A DNA stretch of 64,000 bases from Thioalkalivibrio paradoxus ARh 1 (GTDB lineage Bacteria; Pseudomonadota; Gammaproteobacteria; Ectothiorhodospirales; Ectothiorhodospiraceae): positions 124,001 to 188,000 of the forward strand of contig NZ_CP007029.1 of assembly GCF_000227685.2 (NCBI RefSeq). The letters run 5' to 3'. A program made the position numbers and the translations under genes. Under the pieces are notes generated by a model. The model was not told the origin of the DNA and ran no database searches. It saw only the letters and a list, made by a program, of their open reading frames with translations. Below are positions 1-11,010 of this stretch, in pieces. Within the stretch, counting starts at the first letter, position 1; each line of letters opens with the position of its first letter.

Positions 1-73
1 GCCATCTGGCTATCCTTGATGCTGAAAGGGTATATCCAGCAATTGGCTCGCCCGTCGAGCGGAGGAAAGCCAG

Positions 74-2389
<2,316 letters not shown>

Positions 2390-2708
2390 CGCGTAGCTCG
2401 GGGCTACGACCGCTCGCACCCAGGGTCGTGGCCCCGCTTCCTCATGAAGCGCTCCGCCTCCCGCAAAGTCCAGGCTAATTGGGCCGCGACGGCTGGTGGC
2501 TCCGAAACAGCGGGCGCCATCGGATTAGCCAGCGGAATGGGTTGGCAAACGGGGTTGACTGGCAGCCCCCACGCTCGCACCCGCCGTTATCCCGGCACTC
2601 GTGGTTTGGAAGCACTGGCCGTTCAACCTCGGATCTGGGCTTGTCCCCGCTTGATTCTCCCGGGCCGATAGCGCATTGTCGGATGCACGGAACGATCGCT
2701 TCAGGGCA
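2390..2708. other. Intergenic, no convincing gene
   Basis: Between the retention-module gene and the small conserved gene. A short imperfect hairpin (GTAGC...GCTAC) lies just after the stop of the first gene, but no T-tract follows. Short ORFs here show no protein-like composition. Confidence 0.5.
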
Positions 2709-3041
2709 ATGACGATGTTCGTACTACGTAACCCACAGGGTGAGATCGTCGCGGTCAGCCGAATCCAAACGCCGGAGGTGTCCGAGTCGATACCGGATTC
2801 AAGTCCCGAGCTGGGCACATTCGCCGCAACCCTTCAGGCAGGGGCGGTCTCTGAGTTAGCGGCCTCCGATCTCGATACCATTCGGGTACTGGAAGATCTG
2901 ATCGAGATCCTGACGCAGCGGGGACTGATCAGCTTCACCGATTTTCCCGAACCCGCCCAGCGAAAACTGCTGGCACGGAAGTCCCTTCGCGAGACCGGAC
3001 GCGATCTCGACCTTTTCGACGAGCGTGACGGGATAATCTGA
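2709..3041 (+). CDS. Small conserved hypothetical protein
   Basis: 110 aa from the internal ATG at 2709 (another ATG lies at 2715); an upstream in-frame ATG at 2676 gives an N-terminus without family-like sequence. The pattern matches a small gammaproteobacterial family: an N-terminal strand segment with NPQGEIVAVSR, then SPEL, then the helical stretch DLDTIRVLEDLIEILTQRGL, then FTDFPEPAQRKLLARKSLR. From memory, members are often mislabelled as tryptophan synthase beta-like, with no support for that activity. There is no signal peptide or membrane segment. It sits between the surface protein and the carbohydrate-type operon without obvious coupling. Function unknown. Confidence 0.7.
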   Translation: MTMFVLRNPQGEIVAVSRIQTPEVSESIPDSSPELGTFAATLQAGAVSELAASDLDTIRVLEDLIEILTQRGLISFTDFPEPAQRKLLARKSLRETGRDLDLFDERDGII

Positions 3042-3609
3042 TCGCGTGCTGTGCAACCGCTGAAAAAAAAGCCTGGTGATCGCCGCGAATGTGCCGCACG
3101 AACCGTGTGCATCAAGGAGCCAAGCCCCAACGCCGCTCTACTTTCGCAAAACCCCGCATAGGCCACGTGTAAGGTTCCGGCATCTCGTGTCCAACCGAGA
3201 TCTTCGCGGAACGGTCGGCGTCGCTTGCGTGACCATCACGAGTGCGCCCCTGCTTGTTTCGGCGAAGCTCATTTACTAGGCTTTGGAATGAGCAGCCCCT
3301 GCGCGTATCCTATGTTTCAAGGGGCTTCCGTTGAGCGCTCGAAAACCGGCCAGAGCTTCCAATGCATCTCTTGATTATCACTACACCTCAACCCCGACCG
3401 CGCCACCCCTTCGGGGAAGTCGTCATTGCGAGCGTAGCGCAGCAATCCAAGCGGCTTCGGGAGGGTCGATGCCGTTTTGATCGCCGCGTCGCGTCGCTCC
3501 ACGTGATGACGGTGCTTTCGAAGACGGACCGTCACAATTTGCGGAACATGCATGATAATCTGCGTGCCCCCTGCTTCACCGAGAGTCTGAATCGCTGGGC
3601 TGCACCTCG
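3042..3609. other. Intergenic region with a palindromic dispersed repeat
   Basis: No ORF here has convincing coding character. The only recognisable element is the inverted-repeat unit at 3421-3511. The promoter for the downstream operon probably lies here, but I cannot pick one hexamer pair. Confidence 0.5.
3421..3511. repeat. REP/MITE-like inverted repeat (CGTCATTGCGAGCG type)
   Basis: About 91 bp beginning CGTCATTGCGAGCG and ending GCTCCACGTGATGACG. The ends are imperfect inverted repeats (CGTCAT/ATGACG plus AGCG/CGCT). This class of palindromic intergenic unit is widespread in gammaproteobacteria. It lies between the small conserved gene and the toroid-protein gene. Confidence 0.6.
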
Positions 3610-5274
3610 ATGAGTCTCGGCCAACTCGCGTCGTCGGCAAAGCCTGTACTGTCACGCTTCCTTGAAGAGACAGAGTATTCTGTTCCCGCTTGTGGCTGGG
3701 TTCTCTTCTTCGCCGTCTGTAACGGAACTGAGCGCGCCCACGTCGTCAATGTACGGGGCGATGATTTCGAACAGGCATGGTCGAACGGCATGCAGCGGCT
3801 CCGTTTCTGGCTCAAGCGGCAGAAAACCCCGCCTCGCTGGCTTCGTGTAGACGCGGTTTCTGAAATCCGGGAGCTCTCTTGGCTCGAGCTGAAAGACACG
3901 TTTGCAAAGACCAAGACCAATTATTTCAAGTGGGGGATCGGTTGGGACAAGGAGCTGAGAATCGCAGTCCTTGAGCAGGAATTGAGCGGTACGAGTTCTT
4001 TGTACACCGGGGACATTAGGGCCTGCACACCGCATCAGCGTAATTTGCACCGACTGTTGAACCGCCGATTCGGTGTCGATCGTGGATGGCCCAAGTCAGA
4101 CAGCGACCCGATGTGGGTCTTTCGAACGCGTGCCGTGTTCGCCAATGGGCACGAGACTCTGGCTCTCGAACATGAAGGCAATATGGCGGGTGTGCGAAGG
4201 ATCGAAACGCTGGATGTCGGACTAGTACGCGAGGTGGTGCGCCGGAGTAGTGCTTATCTTGCCCGCCAGGTGAGGCCGGATGGCCGGTGGCACTACGGTT
4301 GGGCTCCGGCCTTCGATAAGCCGCTCCCGTCCTACAATTCGCTGCGGCACGCGAGTTCAGCTTACGCGCTCCTTGAAGGCTGGGAGCTGACGAAGGAACC
4401 GAAGCACCTGGCGGCTGCTGAGCGGGCACTGGAGTACCTCTGCCGCGAATTGATCCACGATGTGCGGCTTCCAAACGGCAACGAAGTCTCCTACCTCGTG
4501 GATGTTGGCAACGAAATCAAGCTGGGTGGCAACGCGGTCAGTCTTCTGGCCCTCGCCAAGCACGCCAAGCTGACCGGTGATACCAGTCGCTACTCCCTGA
4601 TGGAAAACCTCGCCCTCGGTCTGCTGGCCATGCAGGACCCGGCGACCGGAAGCTTCGTTCACGTACTCGAATACCCCTCGCTTGCGCTCAAGGAAACGAC
4701 CAGGACGATTTACTACGACGGCGAAGCCGCCTTCGGGCTCTTGCGGCTCTATGAGCTGACGGGTGATCCACGATGGCTACAGGCCGTGCATAAGGCGATG
4801 GACCATTTCATAGCCTCTGAGCATTGGAGAGCGCACGACCACTGGCTTGGCTACTGCATCACCGAATTCACGCAGCATGTGCCTGAAGAAAAGTATTTTC
4901 TGTTCGGTATTCAGAATGTACGCGAGCACCTCGACTTCGTTCTGACGCGGCTGACCACCTACCCCACGCTGCTGGAATTGATGATGGCGGCTGAGAAGAT
5001 GTTTGCGCGGATGCAGAATGACGGCCGCCTGCGTGAGATCCTTCACGCTGAATTGGATCTTGAAAAATTTGATCGTGCCCTGAATTATCGTGCCCGCTAC
5101 CTTTTGAACGGGTATTTCTTTCCCGAGTTGGCGATGTTCTTCAAAGCGCCTGCTAAGATCCTGGGTGCGTTTTTCATTCGACATTATGGTTTTCGGGTGC
5201 GGATCGATGACGTTCAGCACTATTTGTCGGGTTATGTCTCGTACTGTGACTGGTTGAGCGGGAGGAGAGGATGA
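3610..5274 (+). CDS. Alpha/alpha-toroid-like protein, first gene of a carbohydrate-type operon
   Basis: 554 aa, predicted cytoplasmic (no signal peptide). Residues 1-170 form an N-terminal domain I do not recognise. Residues about 205-480 are repeated helical hairpins with the feel of an (alpha/alpha)6 toroid as in N-acylglucosamine epimerases, six-hairpin glycosidases and terpenoid cyclases: segments such as SSAYALLEGWELTKEPKHL, then GGNAVSLLALAKHAKLTGD, then YYDGEAAFGLLRLYELTGDP, each with an AxxGLLxLxxLTGD-like signature. Such folds act on sugars or isoprenoids. It is followed by two fused NAD(P)-enzyme genes and a GT8-type glycosyltransferase, so a role in sugar modification is likely but unproven. 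No strong RBS precedes the ATG, so the exact start is uncertain. Confidence 0.55.
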   Translation: MSLGQLASSAKPVLSRFLEETEYSVPACGWVLFFAVCNGTERAHVVNVRGDDFEQAWSNGMQRLRFWLKRQKTPPRWLRVDAVSEIRELSWLELKDTFAKTKTNYFKWGIGWDKELRIAVLEQELSGTSSLYTGDIRACTPHQRNLHRLLNRRFGVDRGWPKSDSDPMWVFRTRAVFANGHETLALEHEGNMAGVRRIETLDVGLVREVVRRSSAYLARQVRPDGRWHYGWAPAFDKPLPSYNSLRHASSAYALLEGWELTKEPKHLAAAERALEYLCRELIHDVRLPNGNEVSYLVDVGNEIKLGGNAVSLLALAKHAKLTGDTSRYSLMENLALGLLAMQDPATGSFVHVLEYPSLALKETTRTIYYDGEAAFGLLRLYELTGDPRWLQAVHKAMDHFIASEHWRAHDHWLGYCITEFTQHVPEEKYFLFGIQNVREHLDFVLTRLTTYPTLLELMMAAEKMFARMQNDGRLREILHAELDLEKFDRALNYRARYLLNGYFFPELAMFFKAPAKILGAFFIRHYGFRVRIDDVQHYLSGYVSYCDWLSGRRG

Positions 5275-5395
5275 TCAAGGTTCGGATACAACCAGCCGCG
5301 CTCCGTGCGCCTGTGGTCCGCAGGTATCGAGCCTACTTTGAGGATCGCTCCTCTGCGTTTCATTTTTCTGTGGTCGGTGGTCGTGACACCCTGAG

Positions 5396-5418
5396 ACCCG
5401 CCTCCCTTGCGGGTTTTT
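5396..5418 (+). terminator. Rho-independent terminator-like hairpin inside the operon
   Basis: Stem ACCCGC (5396-5401)/GCGGGT (5409-5414), 7-nt loop, T-tract to 5418; weak pairs extend the base. It lies in the 187-nt gap between the toroid gene and the SDR-MDR gene. It may end the first transcript or act as a partial attenuator. Confidence 0.5.
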
Positions 5419-5461
5419 CGGGTGTTGATAGGATCTTGTTTCGTTTCGTGGGGATGCTCCG

Positions 5462-7228
5462 ATGATTCTTGGGGTGCGCGTGACTGGGCATGTGGCGAGC
5501 CGCGCCATTGTGGCTGAGGCACGTCGTGCAGGACACATTGTCCGGGGGATCGATCTCAGCAAGTTGTCGGGTGCCGACTGCGATGGTTTGGATGCAATCA
5601 TTCTCGCCAATGTTGCCGATCCAGATCGAGTAGGTGCGGTGTTGGGCTGGGTTTCGCCGACCTGCCACGTGATCTTTGTCTCCACGTACCTCGCCCTTCC
5701 ATCCGGGCCTTCATCAATACCCTGGTCCGAGAATGGTTTCGACCCTACAGCAGAGTCGCTTGCTGGAGCTGGAGAGGCCCAGGCCGCTCGCTTGGCGGAG
5801 CGTACGCTGATGGTAGCGGGCCGAAACGCAAACTGGACGATTCTCAGGCCCGCGATCGTAGAGGGACCCCACGACCCAGATCCATTTCACACGCGTTGGT
5901 TTGTCGAGCGGGCGGTGTCATCCGAGCCCATCTGTCTGCCGTATGAAGATGAACAACCCTACCGTCACGTTTCTACGCGGGATCTCGGTCGAGCCATCTT
6001 GGCAGTATTGGGTATGCCAGAGGCGTTTGGGAAAGTTCTGCATGTCTGTTCCGACGGCATTCTGACGCCCTCGCTTCATGCGCTGGCTGTAGCAGACGCT
6101 CTTGGCTCGTCGGGGGCGATCGAATATATCGCTGTTTCGGCATGGGACCGAGCCGGATTGCGTCGACCTATGGCTGGTCGCAATGGATCAGCGTTGCTGG
6201 CACCATCGTCTACTTTGGTAGACCTTGGGTGGGCACCAACACCGCCCATGCGATTCATCAGGAACTTGGTCCGGGAATTGCAGGAACAGCCGAGGCGCCT
6301 CAATCCGGAGATCCGAAGCGCTGAGCTTTCGCTTGTGGCTTCAGGGAGATCGGCGTCGGTAGGGAGATCGGCGTCGGTGTCAAGAGCCGGCAGCGTGGCG
6401 GGCTGGGTGCTCAGGTCAGCTGGGGAATCTGGACAGGGAATGGTCGCTGCGCCGCACGCGAGAGCACCGAAACCATGGAAAACGCTGGCGGTCGGCGTGG
6501 GGCAGGATGTTCAGCGAAGAGCGGCGCAGTTGAACGCTCTCGGAATTCGGCGGGCATTGGTTGCGCCAATGCTGGTTGAGGTCTCTCCGACGGAGGGGCG
6601 GCAACGGCGGAAACTTGTCTACGGCGAGCTGTCAATGGAGTCACTTGACGAGACCACGGCGGCGCTGGATATCCCTAACAGCTTAGGTTACGCGGCCTTG
6701 CTTGTCTTTCCGCTCGGCATGCTCCTTGCGTCATGGCCCAAAGAGCTTCCGGAAGGCGAGGTTTGGGTTCTCGGGCGGGGTGTGGAAGCATGGCTTGCTG
6801 CGACACTGGCAGGCGCAAGTGAGAAAACCGTGAGGTTGCTCGGGTTGGCAAGGGAGCGCCCGACGGGCGACGGTTTGCCAGAGATCGAGCCGCTGGAGGC
6901 GCGACGTGACGAAGCCCCTGCGCTCATCCTGAATGTCTCTGGCGGGTCGATCAAGGATGAGCAGGTGGGCGGTAAACTGCAACGAAAGGGTATCCTGGTG
7001 TCCCCGGATCTTCATGGTGCACCGTTGGGCTATCAATGTTCCATAAGGCCACTGGTGAGCCAGCCGGATCGGGACACGTTGCTGCGTGCCCTTGATCTGA
7101 TAACCGACTGGAACGTGCAGGACCGGCATCCCAATTGTTTTTTTCAGCTTTCCCGTGAGGACTTGGCGGCGGCATTTATTGCGCCCGCTTTTCAGCTCCC
7201 GGTTCTTTCAGAGGGGTCTCTGGGATGA
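5462..7228 (+). CDS. Fusion: degenerate extended SDR domain + MDR-like domain
   Basis: 588 aa. Residues 1-280 follow the extended-SDR/NAD-epimerase layout (Rossmann start, ILRPAIVEGPHDPDP, YRHVSTRDLGRAILAVLG, HVCSDG), but the nucleotide loop reads VTGHVASRA instead of GxxGxxG and no YxxxK pair is evident, so catalysis by this half is doubtful. Residues 290-345 are a Ser/Arg/Ala linker containing an 18-bp tandem duplication. Residues 345-588 resemble the cofactor half of medium-chain dehydrogenases (EVWVLGRGVEAWLAATLAG; PALILNVSGG; a late LLRALDLITDW). The gene overlaps the next one by 4 nt (ATGA), which implies coupled translation. The unusual pairing may channel an intermediate. Substrate unknown; domain calls are by motif only. 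Confidence 0.55.
   Translation: MILGVRVTGHVASRAIVAEARRAGHIVRGIDLSKLSGADCDGLDAIILANVADPDRVGAVLGWVSPTCHVIFVSTYLALPSGPSSIPWSENGFDPTAESLAGAGEAQAARLAERTLMVAGRNANWTILRPAIVEGPHDPDPFHTRWFVERAVSSEPICLPYEDEQPYRHVSTRDLGRAILAVLGMPEAFGKVLHVCSDGILTPSLHALAVADALGSSGAIEYIAVSAWDRAGLRRPMAGRNGSALLAPSSTLVDLGWAPTPPMRFIRNLVRELQEQPRRLNPEIRSAELSLVASGRSASVGRSASVSRAGSVAGWVLRSAGESGQGMVAAPHARAPKPWKTLAVGVGQDVQRRAAQLNALGIRRALVAPMLVEVSPTEGRQRRKLVYGELSMESLDETTAALDIPNSLGYAALLVFPLGMLLASWPKELPEGEVWVLGRGVEAWLAATLAGASEKTVRLLGLARERPTGDGLPEIEPLEARRDEAPALILNVSGGSIKDEQVGGKLQRKGILVSPDLHGAPLGYQCSIRPLVSQPDRDTLLRALDLITDWNVQDRHPNCFFQLSREDLAAAFIAPAFQLPVLSEGSLG
6343..6378 (+). repeat. 18-bp tandem duplication in the inter-domain linker
   Basis: Two exact adjacent copies of AGGGAGATCGGCGTCGGT (6343-6360 and 6361-6378). 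They encode GRSASV twice in the linker between the SDR-like and MDR-like halves, and the reading frame is kept. Confidence 0.9.
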
Positions 7229-9354
7229 GGGTTCTCGTGCTTGGCGGCAACCGATTTATTGGGGCCGAGCTGCTTGCACTCTTGCTGGCGCAGACGCATG
7301 AAATCACGGTTCTGGCGCTTGATCCACCATCTGCTGACATGGCAAGATCCGTCCGCTTCGTCCAGGCAAACCGCCGTGCTCTGGACGGGCTAAGGAGTTA
7401 CTTCGCGGACCAGAGCTTTGACGCGGTTTTCGATAATATTGCGTTTCAGCCCGAAGATGTCGAGAGCCTGATCGACTTGCTCGGCGATCGTTGCGGCCGG
7501 TATGTTTTGACAGGGTCCGTCGACATCTATCCTCAAGCCGTTCCACGGCAATGGCGTCCCGAAGATGGTCCGCTCGAACCGTTTACTCTTGATGGTGCTC
7601 CATCCGCAGAGCGCTACCTGCGTGGAAAGCGGGGCTGCGAACGAGTGCTTCAAGCTTCCGGCATACCGTTCAGTGTGGTCCGTCCTGCCATTGTGACCGG
7701 CCCGAAAGATCCGATCGCACCGCGCCCCCGGTATTGGGCACTGGGCCAAGCGGGTGCGGGGCGCTCGCTGCACCTGCCTGCGCGCGTTATCGATGGGCAG
7801 CCCATACTCTTGCCGCAGAGGGACCGGCGTGTCTTCCAGCTTGCCTGGGTGCAGGATGTGGCGCGGGCTCTTTATCTCGCAGCGTTTCACCCACAGGCGG
7901 CGGGGAGGTCATTCAACGTTGCCGGCGATGAACTCTGGACACACGAACGGCTCGTCCGTGCTCTATGCGAAGCGGCGGGAAAGACTCCCCGGATTGCGCG
8001 CGTGTCCGATGAGGATCTCGTCACCGTCGGTCTAGGTGGATACGATGCCCCGTACGGGCGAGGGCCGCGTTGTTCACTCGCGTCCAGCGAAAGCCTCAAG
8101 GCGCTTGGTTGGCGGCCGACGCCCCCCCGGGTGTGGTTGCCCCAGCTTCTGGACGCTGTTCGTATGACCGAGGTGCGCCCTTACTATCACCTCCGATCCC
8201 AAGAGCTAGCGCTTGCCCGGCGGCTCCGTCCGATGGGGACCCGAGATGGCGAGGTCACCATGGCTTCGGGTTCCTGTGGCAACGCTGTTCGCAGAAGCCC
8301 TGTGCGACCGACAACGGGCCTCCATCCCGCTGATAATTACCGCCAACTGGACGGAATGTCTCTTTCGACGATTGGGATCGGGACTCATCGAGGTGACGCG
8401 GACGAGTTTACTGATGCTCAGTATCTTGAATCTCTCGGTGTGGCGCTGGACGGAGGTATCAACGTCATCGATACAGCCATCAATTACCGCGCGATGCGCG
8501 CAGAGCGCGTGGTCGGGCGCGCGGTGCAGAGCTATATCGAGCGCGGCGGGGCAAGAGAGTCCGTCTTCGTGACCACGAAGGGGGGGTTCGTCCCCCACGA
8601 CTCAAGTGACAGCCGGCCTGCCGCGGTCTGGGTGCAGGAAGAGTTGGTGCAACCAGGGTTTCTGGATCCTGCGGATGCCCTGGTCCGGCATTGCCTGCGC
8701 AAGGACTGGATCGAAGAGTCCCTCCGGCGAAGTCTGAATAACCTAGGTCTATCACAAGTCGATGCCTATCTACTGCACAACCCGGAGCGGTTTTTCGTGA
8801 GGACGGGGGCGGAATTTTGGCGGATACTGACCGAGACGTTTTCGCTTCTCGAAGATAAAGTCGCTGAAGGGCAGTTGCGTTACTATGGCTTGGCACTTTG
8901 GGATGCAATCAGGGCCGATCTGAGGAGCCCGTCGCTCCTTCCACTTGCAAAGGCGCTCGAATGCGCGCGACTCGCAGCTGGTGGGGCGCGGCACCATTTC
9001 CGGATCTTGGAGATGCCTTTGAACGTCAATGACGCCTCAGCGCTTCGGCGCCGGAACCAGTTGGTTCAAGGTCGGTGGGTCGCAGCCCTTTCATTCGCGT
9101 CGGAGCATGACATGTTTGTTCTCGCCAGCGCATCAGTGGCAAGAGCCGGGACCCTAGGGCAGCGTAGCCGCTCAAGGTTGCCGGTGGTTCCTGGTACGGA
9201 AGATCCGTACGTGCGTGCTCTGCAGTTCACGAGAAGTGCGCCGGGAGTGGGCTGCGCCCTTGTTGGTATGCGGCGGGTGGAACACGTGCGGAGCGCCCTG
9301 AAGCTTTCAACCGTAACACCGGAGTGTAGTGACGCTATCATCGGCCTTCTATAA
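7225..9354 (+). CDS. Fusion: NAD-dependent epimerase/dehydratase (SDR) + aldo/keto reductase
   Basis: 709 aa. Residues 1-320 are an extended SDR: LVLGGNRFIG cofactor loop at residues 4-13, Y131-x-x-x-K135 active pair, VVRPAIVTGP, a VFQLAWVQDVARAL segment and a C-terminal LGWRPTPP motif. Residues about 380-709 are an aldo/keto reductase with the tetrad visible in order: Asp in NVIDTAINY (about 413), Tyr (about 418), Lys in VTTKGG (about 451), His in LLHNPE (about 517), then YYGLALWD. Both halves look active, so one polypeptide may do consecutive epimerisation/dehydration and carbonyl reduction of an activated sugar. The start overlaps the previous gene by 4 nt. The substrate cannot be read from sequence. 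Confidence 0.75.
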   Translation: MRVLVLGGNRFIGAELLALLLAQTHEITVLALDPPSADMARSVRFVQANRRALDGLRSYFADQSFDAVFDNIAFQPEDVESLIDLLGDRCGRYVLTGSVDIYPQAVPRQWRPEDGPLEPFTLDGAPSAERYLRGKRGCERVLQASGIPFSVVRPAIVTGPKDPIAPRPRYWALGQAGAGRSLHLPARVIDGQPILLPQRDRRVFQLAWVQDVARALYLAAFHPQAAGRSFNVAGDELWTHERLVRALCEAAGKTPRIARVSDEDLVTVGLGGYDAPYGRGPRCSLASSESLKALGWRPTPPRVWLPQLLDAVRMTEVRPYYHLRSQELALARRLRPMGTRDGEVTMASGSCGNAVRRSPVRPTTGLHPADNYRQLDGMSLSTIGIGTHRGDADEFTDAQYLESLGVALDGGINVIDTAINYRAMRAERVVGRAVQSYIERGGARESVFVTTKGGFVPHDSSDSRPAAVWVQEELVQPGFLDPADALVRHCLRKDWIEESLRRSLNNLGLSQVDAYLLHNPERFFVRTGAEFWRILTETFSLLEDKVAEGQLRYYGLALWDAIRADLRSPSLLPLAKALECARLAAGGARHHFRILEMPLNVNDASALRRRNQLVQGRWVAALSFASEHDMFVLASASVARAGTLGQRSRSRLPVVPGTEDPYVRALQFTRSAPGVGCALVGMRRVEHVRSALKLSTVTPECSDAIIGLL

Positions 9355-9875
9355 GTCGGGTTCCGAGGAGCTTCTAGCTTGGCTTGGGCCCAGAAGTGGC
9401 TCCCGGAACCGAAGCGCATGCCTGCGGTGTCCTGACCATAGTGGAGGCTGGGTTCGTTTTGCTTGCGATAGAGCAAGCTCCAGTTTTTCTCTGGTCCCGC
9501 AATGAGCGTCAGCCAGTCGCAGGAACTGCTCGGGAAGCGGTCAGCAGTGCGCAGAGGAAACCAGGAGTTTTTTAAACCGTTTTTTGCGAAACGGCGGTGT
9601 CAGGCCGACATGGGTTCCAGAGTGGCAGTTCCAATAGCCGTATAGGTATCGTGATCGATGCATGTGAACCATGCGAGCCGTGTTTCTTTACGATGGTGAC
9701 GGTTCCTAGGGCGGGGCTTAGATCGTCATGCAGCCTTGGCGTAGTGCTTGACGGGCTGTCATCAACGACCTCCGGTTTGCCGCCTTGCGGATTGGATCGG
9801 TGGGTTCGTGAGCAGTCCCGGTGCTGCGTCGTGTTGATGCTGTGCGGAGATCGTAATCGTGTATAGGAGGGTTTG
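9355..9875. other. Intergenic, AT content rises toward the glycosyltransferase gene
   Basis: No convincing ORF. A small hairpin CCGTTT (9577-9582)/AAACGG (9589-9594) follows the SDR-AKR gene, without a T-tract. Base composition shifts to lower GC from about 9860, at the start of the GT8-like gene. Confidence 0.4.
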
Positions 9876-10790
9876 ATGAGCGTGCCGTCCGGTAAGGATA
9901 TGGTTCAGGCTGCGTTTGCTTGCATTGCCGATAAGAACTATTTCGTTGGCATCTGGTCTCTGATCAATAGCATCTACGCATATCATGGTGACGAATATCC
10001 TGTGTATGTTTTCGATCTTGGGCTCTCGAAAGGACAAATTGCAAGCCTGCGCAAGCATCCCGTGGAGATTTTTGTGGTCCAAACGATCGATCCGGGAGCG
10101 TATGGTGGGAATGTGCGTAAGCTTTTTTTTGATGTGCGGTGCGGTCTTTTTGGCTATCTGATAGGCAAGGTAAAAGTCGTTTATATGATTGACGCCGATA
10201 TCGTTCTGACGGGTCGGATGGATGATGTCTTTCAGCTTGCGGAGCAGGGCAGGATTGTCACTAACTTATGGAAATATCCTCCCCTGAACCCCACGGAGTT
10301 TGAGTTTGTGGGTGAGGAATTCCGATCATATGGGGATTCGGTTGTGGGCAAGCGAAAGCTTTGGTTTCAGGCAAGTGTATTTTGTTTTGATGTCATAAAA
10401 CACTGGGACCTTGCATGTCTGTTCGGGCAGGCATCGAGATTTGCCGAGTGGCGCTCCAACGGTGGGTTTCCAGTATTTCTCAAGGGGGGGCATGAGCAGG
10501 AAATGCTCAGGCACCTTTGTATTTTGCTAAACAAGGAGCCCTATTTGCATCAATTCGGGGTGGAAGACTGGTCGGATAGTCGCCATGAACGTAGTGTCAG
10601 CATTAGGGAGGTTAAAGAGGACGGTACGCTGGTCGTGCGTAGAAGGTCATTGGATAGAGATCAGCGCTTATTGCATAATACCCCGTCTGAGAAGTGGTGG
10701 ATGTCGGAAGAGGGGGAAAGGAAGCTGGCTGGCGCAGGGGATAAGTTGCGTTGCTTCCAGCACTTTTTCAGCTTGATTAAGGATAAGTAG
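9876..10790 (+). CDS. GT8-type glycosyltransferase
   Basis: 304 aa from ATG 9876, preceded by AGGAGG at 9865-9870 (5-nt gap); an in-frame TTG directly upstream is less likely. Features of family 8 (LgtC/glycogenin-like) transferases: N-terminal AAFACIADKNYFVGIWSLINSI strand-helix, the metal-binding DAD in YMIDADIVLTG (about residues 105-110), FQASVFCFD, and a late GGHEQEMLRHL. These enzymes transfer a hexose from a nucleotide sugar. The gene is visibly AT-richer than its neighbours (TTT, AAA and TTG codons common), which suggests later acquisition. It follows the fused sugar-type enzymes and precedes a methyltransferase, so it probably belongs to the same glycan cassette. The acceptor is unknown; the Thr-rich protein at the window start is a candidate (inference). 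Confidence 0.78.
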   Translation: MSVPSGKDMVQAAFACIADKNYFVGIWSLINSIYAYHGDEYPVYVFDLGLSKGQIASLRKHPVEIFVVQTIDPGAYGGNVRKLFFDVRCGLFGYLIGKVKVVYMIDADIVLTGRMDDVFQLAEQGRIVTNLWKYPPLNPTEFEFVGEEFRSYGDSVVGKRKLWFQASVFCFDVIKHWDLACLFGQASRFAEWRSNGGFPVFLKGGHEQEMLRHLCILLNKEPYLHQFGVEDWSDSRHERSVSIREVKEDGTLVVRRRSLDRDQRLLHNTPSEKWWMSEEGERKLAGAGDKLRCFQHFFSLIKDK

Positions 10791-10923
10791 AATCCAATGG
10801 TGTCACCAGAGGTTGCGCGGGGCCGGTAAGGCGGAACAAGGATTGTCGCGGAGCGCTGTAGCAACATATTGCGCGACCGCCTGTCGCGACCTTGTGCTCG
10901 AAGTTATCGCTTTAGAGCGCTGC

Positions 10924-10972
10924 GGGCTGCGGGCTGCGGGCTGCGGGCTGCGGGCTGCGGGCTGCGGGCTGC
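10924..10972 (+). repeat. Heptanucleotide tandem repeat (GGGCTGC x7)
   Basis: Seven perfect copies, 49 bp, about 40 bp upstream of the methyltransferase start. A related heptamer array (GGGCTGA) ends the same gene. The copy number invites slippage and could change the spacing in the leader. Confidence 0.95.
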
Positions 10973-11010
10973 AGCGATGCCAAACGTGTCCGAAAGAAGA
11001 GGAGTGGCAA

